Of a stretch of DNA of 64,000 nucleotides, positions 1 through 11,201 are shown piece after piece. The translations under genes and the position numbers were made by a program. A model generated the notes under the pieces. That model searched no databases, was not told the DNA's origin, and saw only the letters and a program-made list of their open reading frames with translations. The first letter of the stretch is position 1. Every line of letters starts with the position of its first letter. The stretch is from Rhizophagus clarus (lineage: Eukaryota; Glomeromycota; Glomeromycetes; Glomerales; Glomeraceae), in contig BLAL01000189.1 in the NCBI GenBank assembly GCA_015698045.1, forward strand, positions 1-64,000. Reading direction: 5' to 3'.

Positions 1-473
1 AAACAACAAAGATGCGTAGCTTTAACGTGACCTTTTGAAATATAAGTCAACGGAAAGCAGGCGCGACGAAAGAGAGGAATAAGTATGAACGTGAGAAGCC
101 AAAGAATTTTCAATAAAGAGGGAAACACCCCCAGAAAACGAACATGTTGGGAGGTATCCAAAACAGAAGAAAAAACAGTATAATTGGAAAGTCGTTTAGA
201 CAAAAAAGTGCATTTGTTTGGGATGAAGATGGGTGTCAACGACACCACCAAAGAGACTTGTTTAAGGGAAAAGAAGTTATTTAATAGTTTGATTTTGTTG
301 TGAGAAAACATCTTAAGACCGTTTGATGTTAAAAGAAGAAATATTAAAAGAATTACGAGGAAGAGATGTAGGAGAGTAGAAGAAATAAAGAGTCTGTAAA
401 GAGAGGTTATCTATATCTAAAGGGTTAGGAGGATTGCGAACAAGGAATCATAATTAAAATTATTGTCCGTCAT
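1..473 (-). pseudogene. LINE copy A ORF2, N-terminal start only
   Basis: The start codon at 471-473 matches the ORF2 start of copies B and C (protein beginning MTDNN in copy C). The stretch covers the first part of the APE-type endonuclease domain and then leaves the window. The reading frame does not stay open across this stretch, so this copy of ORF2 is probably non-functional. Confidence 0.75.
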
Positions 474-522
474 TAAAACACATTGATAAAATCAGACGGG
501 GTGAGTATAAGAGGAGGGAAAA

Positions 523-2642
523 TTAGTTGGAACCAGCTGTAGCAGATGAGTTCGAGGAAGAAGAAGAGGAAGTAATGGATCCGATAAACCGCTAATAGAG
601 TTAGCCAGCATATCCAATTTGTTCTCAATGGCTGAATGCTTCGCATTAATGGCTTGAATTTCATCGCGGGTTTGCGTGGGGGAAGGGATCGATTGAGAAG
701 TAGAGGAAGGGGACGAGATGTCAGGGATATCAACAGGAGCGGAGAGGGGAGCACGAACAGGTCGCGAAGGAGTAAAACCAGGAGACAAAGGATTAAGGGG
801 AGTTTGCACAGGCGAAGCAGTTGGCCGAGAGGGTATTAGCGTGACAGTGGGATTAGGTATAATCGGTGCATCGATGAGCATATCCGAAATTGATTGTTGG
901 CCGGGACTTCAGGTGGAGGTAACAGTCCAAGATGCTGTTCAATACGAGTCATACGCTGTCGTTGAGCTCTAAAGTAGTGATACGATCGCGGACTTCAGCC
1001 ATGTCTTGTTGGAGATTTCAACAAAGATAAAATATTAGCGGCCTCATGTGGAGACATGGTAATGGCTTGATTGGGTGATGAAGGAGAAGGAGGAGTACGC
1101 AAAACTGCGGAAAAGGAAACCGAACGGTCACGTTTATCATTGGATTTAGAGCGATCCTGCCGAGGAGTGTTAGTAGTTCGGGGCGTTAGTGGTTTTTTTG
1201 TTGTGGAAAGAAAGTGGAAATTGCCTGGACCTTTAGAGCGTGAGCGCGAACGTGATCCAGAGCGGGAGCGCGCTTTTGGCCTGGCAGGCTGGTTGATATT
1301 GAAACGTTCTTTAAGAGCAGCCACCGGGTTCCTTCCCTAGAACGGCCCCTTTCTTGGCGGCTTGGGCATTGAGTGGGAGCACAGCCTAATTTGCCACATC
1401 TGTGGCAAAGTTTATTAGTATTGTTGGGGAGGTTCCACTGCAAAGTGTGACCACGAAAGCCAATAATTTGTTCCATCGCGGCATCCATGGTTTCTTGGGA
1501 ATTGAATGTGACGTAAGCCCATCTCTTGGGTTTGTAAGAGTTTATGAGAGGGGGGACATTGACGGCTTTAGCACCCAGATCCCTAGTGAGAGGGGCCAGG
1601 TCAATATCCTTGGTGTTAGGAGGTAATTGCGTGAGCGTAGCAACAATTCGCGACGGGAAGATTTCTGATCGACCGTGTAGTGACATGGAGTCACCCGGAG
1701 GCAGGTGGAGAAGCAATACATGGCCCATTGGGAATCAAAACGGGCGATGGAGAGGGCAGAATCGTAGACAATCCTGGCTTGCTGTACTTTTGCATTTTTC
1801 CTGGAGTAAACTCGACAGGACGCAATATTACCAAATTTTTTGAAATAAGACATAATATTGTCTTTTGATAAGAAGAAGGGGATATCGGTAACTTGAATAG
1901 CTCGGAGATCTTTATCACTCCGGAGCTGCTTGGGATCATGGGCATGAAAGACGAGATCTGGGAACTGTTGATGTGCAGCGCCAACACAAGCGTCTCGGGC
2001 CTCCTTGGTTTGGAAATGAATAATGAGGCATTTGGCATCACCAGAACCAGTCATTCGTGCTTTACCAGTGTATGATTTGTACATTTCTAAAAAGGTGTTG
2101 TTGACGGCATCTATCAATGCCTTATTGGTAGTGAAATTTTTTAGAGTTTCAGGAGCAGAGTTGGGGGCAGCTGCAGCTTGAAAATCATTTCTGTCGATGG
2201 AGAAAGTTGAAGATTGAACAAGGAATTGATCAACTGGGGGATCATCATCAGTAGCCTTATCAGGCGACGTGTTAGGAGGAGATGCAGGAGTCGTTGTTCG
2301 AGCATGCATGGACGCGTTGAGTCCATCAGACGCGTTATCGTTAGGCGCAGAAAGAGCCGCAGCCATATTCGGATGGGAGGAGAGAGAAGTTGAAGCAGTA
2401 TTATTTTCTTTAGGAGGAGAAGAGGGACCTTCTACTTCAACGCCAGCCGCTGTGTCGGCGACGATATCTTCATCCATAGCTTGTTCGGAGATGGTACGAG
2501 AGCGTTTTTGTTGGACAGCGTTCTCACCGTCAGAACCAGAGTTATCAGAGTTGTTATTATCTTTTTTTCGTTCATGGCGGCTAGCCTTCCTACTATTAGG
2601 ATTAAAGGAGCCACGGCCTCGTCTAGCAACGTTATTAGGCAT
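523..2642 (-). pseudogene. LINE copy A ORF1 (RRM-like, CCCC knuckle), frame-broken
   Basis: The protein begins MPNNVARRGRG, as in copy B. The first 330 or so codons are open (2642 down to about 1650), covering a low-complexity Ser/Asp/Glu-rich N-terminus and an RRM-like segment (residues near DIPFFLSKDNIMSYFKKFGN). After that the frame is lost and regained several times by small indels compared with copies B and C. The knuckle CHRCGKLGCAPTQC lies near 1390-1350 and an Arg/Ser tract near 1290-1230. ORF1 proteins of this kind bind the element RNA to make the transposition particle. The stop lies at 523-525. At least four frame breaks make this copy non-functional. Confidence 0.85.
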
Positions 2643-2744
2643 ATTCGAGGACTTTTGGATAAGGAAAACTATAAGTTTATATGAAAAAAGTGTTAGCTAA
2701 AAAAATGGACAGAGTGATCAGCAGAAAAAGGTGCGCAGATCGTT

Positions 2745-2759
2745 AGAATTTAAATTCAA
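2745..2759. repeat. 15-bp junction repeat between LINE copies A and B
   Basis: AGAATTTAAATTCAA lies exactly between the 5' end of copy A (…GCAGATCGTT) and the 3' end of copy B (GGCAAACGCGG…). It contains the perfect palindrome GAATTTAAATTC. The same 15 bp occur at 10931 and 19125. The best reading is a target-site duplication at a preferred target. Confidence 0.8.
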
Positions 2760-3013
2760 GGCAAACGCGGCATAGTAGCCTTTATCTTTATTAATTATTA
2801 TTAAACGAATACAATTTACAAATATAAAAAAGACAAAATAAAATAAAACTAACTAAAACAAAGCTATATAGTCTCCTAAGTAAAATAAAGTAATAAACCT
2901 ATCCTAAAAAAGAATAAATTGCATTACACTAAATTTCCCTAGATCTTCCCCCTTAATATATTTCAATCAAGGTAGAAGCAACTATGCTAACATAATAACG
3001 GATAACACGCCCA

Positions 3014-6000
3014 CTATAAAAATCGACATCCCATCCTGCAAAAGCTGTTATTAAGTAGCACCGTTAGACGACCCATAAAACCTGACAAATGTTTATACCA
3101 TGGCAAACCTTGAATCATCGAGTTCCTGATCCAATCAACTTCGGAGTCACATGGAGTCACGAGATGGGTCGGAGGAGGTAAAGAAGAATGAGGCACATAC
3201 GAAGTGGCAGGCAAATTAGAAGGCCGAGGAGAAGTTTTCAATTTGAGGGTAATGTTCATTACGTCTTCCATTTACTCTTGTCGTAAGTACGCGGGTTCCA
3301 GATGCATTTTCTGAGCTTCTGGATGAAATTATTGTGTATCGCAGCTACGACCTTCATAGCAGACGGCCTGGGAATAGATAATTCAACAAATAAGTCAATA
3401 AACATGGCAGGTAAACAACCCCGGATGAGCGCGTAAGAGGACCAGTTAGAAGAAGAAATGGTCCAACAAGAAAGAGAAGAGAGTTTCCTAAGCAAGGGAG
3501 TAGGATCTTGATCAGCCAAAGCACCGGCTTCACGAAGTTTAGAGAATAGGTGATTTTGATAAGATTGCAATATTTGATGCATGACAGATCGTCGTTTAGA
3601 GCAGAGGATTAAGTGCATCAAGTCCTCCATGCGATCACAGCACAAACGGCAAGTGAGAAGGTCGATATAGAGATCGGAGCGGGTGACTTTTAGTTTTCCA
3701 GGAGAGGCAAATCATCGAGGAAAAGTTTGAACTTGAAAGTGTAATGGCGCGCAGCGTTGAGAAGCCTGGAAGGAAGCATCATGAGCCGGGGAGAAATTAA
3801 GAGTAAACCAGGTAAGTTCCCAGTCCACTACATAGTCGTCTTTGTCAAACAGACAATATACAAATTGAAAATATTTGAGAGATAAAAGGTCCTTCAAAAA
3901 GGTAGCCTGGAAATGGAGCTTGAAGAGCCGCCTGGGATTGGATTCGCAAACCACATTGTCATACACCAGGCGGACGGGATGTGAAGAAGTGTAAGCATCC
4001 ACGGGCAAAAGAGGAGCTGTATCAGAGAGGTGAGCAGAATTCGCGAGAGAATCAGCAAATTCGTTCCAGTAATTGCCATCATGACCTTTGACCTTGATAG
4101 GAGAAACCGCGAGATTTTTGCTATGAACGAGTCGCTCAATAGAAGCCCACAGCTCGAAGTTGGTAGTTTTGTAAAATAGACGACTATTAGTATAGGAAGA
4201 GGAAGCACACAGTCTCAAACCGTCAATGGCAGCTTGGGAGTCCGTATAAATAGTAACAGTAGAGTCAGCCGGGGTGACGCATAAAGCAGTGTAAATTGCA
4301 GCAGCTTCAGCTCTGGTAGAAGAAGGCCAGTTTCGTATAGTGTCATGCGTATAGGTAGCAACAGAGTTAAGAAACCAGCGTCAGGAATTATTTGGACCCA
4401 AGACCAACCCATCGAGACATCAGGTGTTCCGAGGTTAATCAAAGAACCATCGTATAATAACGATAATGAGAGCCTGACGGGAGGGGAACCAAAGAGGAAG
4501 GTAAAAAGTGATCATCCACAAGAGGAGCCACAGCAGGATCATCCTCTACATACAAGGGAGAAGAAAAATCGGGATATAGATTAAGGCGCCGATAATAAGG
4601 AATTAACCGTAAGGCTAAGATCGGCCCAAGTATGAGGGGAAAGGACTTCAGAAGTAGATTGACGAATACGTTCACAATTTGTAGGCAAAATCAGAGAGCG
4701 CAACAAAGAAATCTTGAAGGTGCATCGAGGTTGAACGGCAGAATATTTATGAGCCGATGGGAACGGAACATGCGCGTCACAGCCTGGACATGAACGAAGG
4801 CGAATAACATCACCCGGAGAAGAAAGACAGTCAGATATCCAATGAACGATCACACAGGTATCTTTCTGGGTTGGACGCTGAGCTGTTTGCCGAAGAGAGG
4901 AGCACCGTTGCATCAAGCGTGACAAGCCAATGCCGATTTCTTTTGCGTTGTAAAGCACTAGGAAGTAAGACAGTGGAAAGAGGCAACAGAAGGAGGGCAT
5001 ACATACTGATCAGACAACTGATCATGAGAGCCGGGAATGGTAGTATGGGTTTTGATATCCATATACCATTTATGGGGAAGAAAACGGCCACGCTTATCTT
5101 CCAGCTGGGCAATATAGGCAGTCCGATAAGCAGCCCAAGAAATGAGATGAGAGCCAGATGGTGCAATTAATTGTGATAAATAATAAAGGTGGCATTTCCG
5201 CAGGACCTTGAGGCAGGCTTTAAAAACATGCGGGCTCATACACAAGTATAAAGGAGTATGGCCAGGAAGAGTAAGGTCCGAAAAGGTTGAAGAGAAACGA
5301 GCATGTTGCAGACGGAAGGGGGGTAGAAACCATGGAAGCAATAGTGCACGCGATATAATCACACTTAAAAATATTCATGTTGGACCATAAGGACCAATCA
5401 TCAACCATCAAAGGAGAAATGGGAATCAAAAACCTAAATTGTATCAACATTAATCTATAAATAAATAAACGCTGAATAAAAGGTGTAGAAGAATTAGCCA
5501 TCAAAAAGAGATTATTAACATGACATTGTATCAGATGAGAAAATAAATTAATTAAACCCAAAGCTTGGGAAAGATAAAGTATAGGGTTGGGGAGAGAACG
5601 GAAAAAATTAGCCTTATGTTTGACAAGTGATCGTATAGATCGTGTAGCAGCATAACAATCCGATGCTGAAAGGTGGGTAACTTGCATACGGTACTCGAGT
5701 TTAGGAATGAGCACCGAGTTATAAAGATAAACCACTTGTTTAGCGGAGAGCTTGGCCGGGCGAAGAGTGGCGGCGAAGGAATTACATTCACTGGCGATTT
5801 GTTTTTTAACAAAATCGCGAGAGCCTTTGATATTAAACCATACCCCTAAAAAACGAAAGGAAGAAGTAATAGATAGGGGAGTAACAGAAATAGAAGAAAT
5901 ATCGTTCAAAGACGATAAGGATAAATGAAACTCCACAGGGAGAATATTGGATGTAGTGGTTAAAGGCAATGAATTAGATATTAAGACATATTTCTGATTG

Positions 6001-8652
6001 TTGGCAGAAGTATTATTCAACGCATAAAATTCTTCTGTGATTGATAACATATGCTCCAGTCCAGCCTTCGATGAAGAAATAAGAGTGGAATCGTCCATGA
6101 AGACCAGGTTATTGATAGAAATATCAGGAATAGAGACCGTATCAGTAGGGAGTAATGACGGGGACCGTAGAATGTAAGGATCCAGCATCTCAGATTTCAA
6201 AACAGTAAGAAGAGGATCGATGTAGATAACCCATAAAAGTGGGGAAATCACTTCGCCTTGGTCTATGCCGATGCGAACCCGGTAGGAAGAAGTCTCACCG
6301 TGAGCAGTAAACACCCGATTTGAACGGTTCATGAAAAGGGATAAGATAAGCGTAATAGCAGTCGCAGGTAGACGTATGCGTTCCAGAGCGAATTTCAACA
6401 TAGTGAGGTTAACAGAATCAAATGCCTTGGAGATGTCTTGCGATAAAATCCAGAGAGGGGAATCGGTGTGATTGGCATCATAAATGATGGACTCAAGAGT
6501 GATAATTGGATCACGGCAAGAGCCTCCTGGTAGCCCCGCGAAGTTGCCACCTTTAAGAACATTGTGGGCAGCCAGAATGGCAGACAAGCAGTTGTAAAAA
6601 AGCTTAACTAAGGATTTCCGGATAACTTCCAGAAGTGTGATAGGACGGGTATTTTTCAATTGGCATCGCCATTCATACGGCTTGGGGATGGGGAAAACCA
6701 TAGCTTGTCGCCAAAGATCAGGAATGTCAGCAATCGCAAAACATTTACAGATCAGGGTTAATAGTAAGGAATTGGCAGTAGGTCCCAAATGTTTGAGCAT
6801 TTCATAGGTGATCATGGAAGGGCCAGGAGCTTTGCCATTGGGCATAGAGGAAACCGTAGAGAGCCATTCCTCTAAGGAAGGGGGAGACAATAAAGAATTA
6901 TAGATGTCAGGAGAAATTGAGTCCATGGGTGAATATTCAGAGCGCCATCGATCAGGCAAAGCTGATATATGCGAGGGCGGAGAGGATTTGATAGGAACTG
7001 CATTTTGGAAGTGATTAACCACAGCATCAGAAATATCTTGTGGATCCGTCAACAACTGAGGAGCAGTAGGATGATCAATAAAGACGCGATCCAGTACAAT
7101 GCGGCGACGTGAACGAGAGAGCGCTGAGTTGATAAAAGAAGAGATGTCAGTATCAAAATTCTGGTCACGAGATGCAAGGTGAGCCTGGATAGAAGAATCT
7201 TGAAACTCTTTTTCTTTCAAGAGATGTAAGCCTCTTAATACTTTAGAGGCATGTGAAAGGGTACGGAATAAAGAATTAAAACCATCCGTCCGACATGAAA
7301 GTAAAGTTGAAGGTAAAGCAGGAATGGGGGAAAAAACGGACTTGTACAAATTAAATATATTATTTAATCTGATCAAGTAGCCGGACCATTTACGGTCATG
7401 GGAGGAAGAAAAGGTATGCGGGTATTTACGTAATAATCTAATAGAATGAAGAACGCGATTGAGGAAGCGGTAATGCTGTATCAAGGTTTCTAGGTCCTTA
7501 GGGAGTTTAGGGGTGTGATCGTTACCAACAATACGAGCAGGTAAGATAGCATTGGCGCCAGCGATAATGTTAGTGTGTAAATATTCACACATACGATTAA
7601 CGTGCCAAGAGGCAAATACACTGGGAGAAATGTTACATAGATTGTCAACATGGGCAGAAAAGTCCTCCCATTGCGAGGGGGAAACCGAGTCAAAGGAAAA
7701 TATGCGACGCGAACGGCGTTGAAGCTGCCGAGCACGTGCTGGCTTGAGAGAAGAGGATAAAAAGGAAAAATCGTAATAGGTAATAACAGGATTATGATCA
7801 GAAAGGCTAAGATCACGCACGTCAAAAATGACAGAGGTGAGTAAATATCGCTTAAGAAGGGGACAAGACCAAACATAATCAATACGGGAAACAACATCCG
7901 TACGATGATAGGTACCCAAAGAGGTAGAGGAAAAATTGATAGGAGATTAGGAGTAAAATCAACGTATCCATTCGTCAAAAGAAAATTAAAAAGACGATGG
8001 ATACGTTTGGAAGCGATTTGAGGTTGATTAAAAAATAAAGGGTAGAATTGATCTAGGTGCATGTTAAAGTCGCCACAAACTGCGTGATGAAAACCTAATC
8101 GTTTGGCGTCTGACAAGGCAAGAATAAGGAGGTCAATAGTTTCATCTCGCAAGGATTGATCAGAAGTGGGAGGGATATAAACAACAAAGATTCGAAGCTT
8201 AACGTTGCCTTTGAAGTAGAGGTCAACAGAAAGCAGTCGTGATGAGAGTGACGTATAAGTGTGAACGTGGGAAGCTAAAGATTTTTCGATGAAGAGGGAA
8301 ACACCCCCGGACGAACGAACATGTTGGGAGGTGTCCAAAGCAGAAGAAAAAACAGTATAATTAGAAAGTCGTTTAGACAAAAAATGCACTTGTTTAGGAT
8401 GGAGGTGGGTGTCAACGACACTACCAAAGGAGATGTGTTTATGGGAAAAAAAGTCATTTAAAAGTTCGATCTTATTCTGTGAAAACATCTTAAGACCGTT
8501 AATGTTAAGAGAGGAAATATTAAAGGAATTACTAGGGGAGAGCGAAGGAGAAGCAGAGGAAAATAAAGAGTCTTGTAAAGTAAGGTTATCTATTTCTATG
8601 GGGTTGGGGGATTGCGCACAAAAGAATCGTAATCAAAATTATTGTCCGTCAT
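3014..8652 (-). pseudogene. LINE copy B ORF2 (endonuclease-RT-RNase H), multiply frameshifted
   Basis: Domain order from the start at 8652: an APE-type endonuclease (motifs VCGDFNMHLDQFY near 8080, RIDYVWSCP near 7880 and SDHNPVI near 7800), a reverse transcriptase (QDISKAFDSVN near 6430, GIDQGEVISPLLW near 6250, VFMDDSTLISS near 6090), and an RNase H domain plus tail (4440-3014). The longest clean stretch is 7919-5220, holding 899 codons. A one-base loss in the poly-C run just after the start codon, a shift near 7930, one in the poly-G run near 5320 and several more to the 3' side break the frame; I estimate about ten indels. ORF2 supplies target nicking and cDNA synthesis. Non-functional in this copy. 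Confidence 0.88.
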
Positions 8653-8701
8653 TATAGCACTATGATAGAATCAGACGGGAATAGTATAAGGAGGAGGACA
8701 A

Positions 8702-10827
8702 TTAATTAGAACCAGCTGTGTTAGCTGAGTCCGAGGAAAAGGGAGAAGAAGCGATAGATCCAATAAAACCGCTAATAGAGTTGGCTAGCATATCCAATTT
8801 GTTTTCGATAGCCGAATGCTTCGCATTAATGGCTTGAATTTCATCGTGAGTATGGGCGGAAGAGGGAGCCATATGAGAGGTAGAAGATAGTGAGGAAATA
8901 TCAGGGATATCAACAGGAGCGGAGATAGGAGCTCTAACTGGTCGTGAGGGAACAAAACCAGGAGATAAGGGGTTGAGAGTCGTTTGTACAGGCAAAGTCG
9001 CGGGTCGAGAGGAGACTTGCTTAACCGTAGAATCAGGTATAGCCGGAGCATCTACGAGCATATCTGAAGTCTGATTGTTGTCTGGGATGTCAGGCGGGGG
9101 CAGCAAGCCGAGGTGCTGTTCAATACGAGTCATACGTCTATCGTTGAGCTCTAAGGCTATGATACGGTCACGGACGTCAGCCATATCTTGCTGGAGAGAT
9201 TTCAACAAGGATAAAATATTAGCAGCCTCGTGAGAAGACATAGTAGTAGCTTGATCGGGTGGTGAAGGGGGAGGAGGGGAACGGAGGACCGTGGAAAAAG
9301 ATACTGAACGGTCACATTTATCATTGGATTTAGAGCGATCCCGACGAGGATTGTTATTAAATCGGGTGTCAACCAAGGGTTTTTGTGGCGGAGAGGATTG
9401 GGAATTGCCAGGACCTTTTGAGCGCGAGCGCGAACGAGAGCCAGAGCGTGAACGCTCTTTAGGCCGGGCAGGTTGGTTGATATTGAAGCGTTCTTTAAGT
9501 GCAGCCACCGGGTTTCTACCTCTAGTACGACCTCTATCTTGGCGGCTTGGGCACTGATTGGGGGCACAGCCTAATTTGCCACATCTGTGGCAAAGTTTAT
9601 TAGTATTATCTGGGAGGTTCCATTGTAACGTATGGCCTCGGAAACCAATAATCTGTTCCATAGCGGCATCCATGGTTTCTTGAGAATTGAACGTGACATA
9701 AGCCCATCGCTTGGGTTTATAGGAGTTCAGGGAAAGGGGAACGTTAACGGCCTTGGCACCTAGATCTCTAGTGAGAGGAGCCAGGTCAATATCTTTGGTG
9801 TTAGGGGGTAGCTGTGTGAGCGTAGCAACGAATGCTCTGCGTGAGGATTTTTGATCAACTGTATAGTGATACGGGGTCACTCGGAGACAGGTGGAGAAGC
9901 AGTAAACGGCCCATTGGGTGTCAAAGCGAGCGATAGAAAGGGCAGAGTCGTAAACAATTCTGGCTTGTTGTACTTTGGCGTTTTTCCTGGAGTAAACTCG
10001 ACAGGATTGAACGTTACCAAATTTCTTAAAATAAGACATGATATTGTCTTTGGTTAAAAAGAAAGGGATATCAGTAACCTGGATGGCTCGGAGATCCTCA
10101 TCACTCCGGAGCTGTTTAGGATCGTGGGCATGAAATACAAGGTCTGGGAACTGTTGATGAGCAGCACCAACACATGCGTCGCGGGCCCCTTAGATTGGAA
10201 ATGAATAACGAGACGTTTGGCATCACCAGAATCAGTCATTCTTGCTTTTCCGGTGTACGATTCATACATTTCTAAAAAGGTATTGTTGACAGCATCAATC
10301 AATGCCTTATTTGTAGGGAAGTTTTTTAAAGTGTCAGGGGCAGAGTTGGGGGCAGCCGCAGCCTGAAAATCATTTCTGTCGATGGAGAAGGTTGGTGACT
10401 GTACAAGGAATTGATCAACTGGGGGATCGTCATCAGTAGCCTTATCAGGTGATGCGTTAGAGATGGATGCAGGAGTCGTTGTTCTAGCATGCATGGACGC
10501 GTTGAGTCCATCAGACGCGTTATCGTCAGGCGCAGAAAGAGCCGCAGCCATATTCGGATGGGAGGAGAGGGAAGTCGAAGCAGTATTATTTTCTTTAGGA
10601 GGAGAAGGGGGACCTTCTACTTCAACGTCAGCCGCTGGACCGGCAACGTAGTCTTCATCCATAGTGGTGTCAGAGGTGGTTTGAATACGTTTTTGCTGAA
10701 CGGTGTTCTCACCGTCAGAACCAGAGTTATCAGAGTTATTATTGTTATTTCTTCGTTCTTGGCGGCTGGCCTTCCTACTATTAGGATTAAAGGAGCCGCG
10801 GCCTCGTCTAGCAACGTTATTAGGCAT
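8702..10827 (-). pseudogene. LINE copy B ORF1, one main frameshift
   Basis: Begins MPNNVARRGRGSF at 10827. A one-base loss near 10187 (compared with copy C) shifts the frame; downstream the original frame is open from about 10190 to the stop at 8702, and its first in-frame methionine is at 10039. Order: acidic Ser-rich N-terminus, two RRM-like segments, the knuckle CHRCGKLGCAPNQC near 9580, an Arg/Ser tract (ERSRSGSRSRSRSKGPG) near 9440, Pro-rich linkers, and a C-terminal predicted helix (IQAINAKHSAIENKLDMLAN) that could be a coiled coil for trimerisation. The final residues differ from copy C only by substitutions. Confidence 0.88.
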
Positions 10828-10930
10828 ATTCGAGGACTTTTGGATAGGGAAAACTATAAGTTTTTAAGAAAAAGTGTTAGCTAAAAAAAATGGACAGAGT
10901 GATCAGTGGAAAAAGGAGCGCAGATCGTTC

Positions 10931-10945
10931 AGAATTTAAATTCAA
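10931..10945. repeat. 15-bp junction repeat between LINE copies B and C
   Basis: Second occurrence of AGAATTTAAATTCAA, between the 5' end of copy B (…GCAGATCGTTC) and the 3' end of copy C (GGCAAACGCGG…). Identical to the repeats at 2745 and 19125. Confidence 0.8.
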
Positions 10946-11201
10946 GGCAAACGCGGCATAGTAGCCTTTATCTTTATTAATCATTATTAACTCGATACAA
11001 TTTACATAAAATAAAAAGAAACAAAAGAAAATAAAACTAACTAAAAACAAAACTATATAGTCTCCTAAGTAAAAATAAAGTAATAAAATTAAACTAAAAA
11101 GAATAATCGCATTACACTAAATTTCCCTAGATCTTCCCCCTTGATATATTCCAACCAAAGTAGAAGCAACTATGCTAACAAAATAACGGATAACACGCCC
11201 A

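Larger units (their letters stand above)
1..2744 (-). mobile_element. LINE copy A (Tad1/I-like non-LTR retrotransposon), cut by window edge
   Basis: The first of three related LINE copies. Read on the minus strand it begins near 2744 with a 5' UTR of about 100 nt. ORF1 follows (523-2642), and then the start of ORF2 at 473, which runs off the left edge of the window. The order ORF1 (RNA-binding, zinc knuckle) then ORF2 (endonuclease, reverse transcriptase, RNase H) is read from the more complete copies B and C. Copy A is the most degraded of the three in ORF1, with several frame breaks. Its 5' end abuts the 15-bp spacer and then the 3' end of copy B, so the two are in tandem with no host DNA between them. 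Confidence 0.9.
2760..10930 (-). mobile_element. LINE copy B, full length, degraded
   Basis: A full-length copy of 8171 bp on the minus strand: 5' UTR from 10930, ORF1 10827-8702, a 49-nt gap, ORF2 8652-3014, and a 3' UTR of about 250 bp ending at 2760. The 3' end carries no poly(A) or simple-repeat tail; on the element strand it finishes GCCGCGTTTGCC and meets the 15-bp spacer at once. ORF1 has one main frameshift and ORF2 many small indels. Copies B and C are closely similar throughout, so B is an older or faster-decayed sister. Confidence 0.92.
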
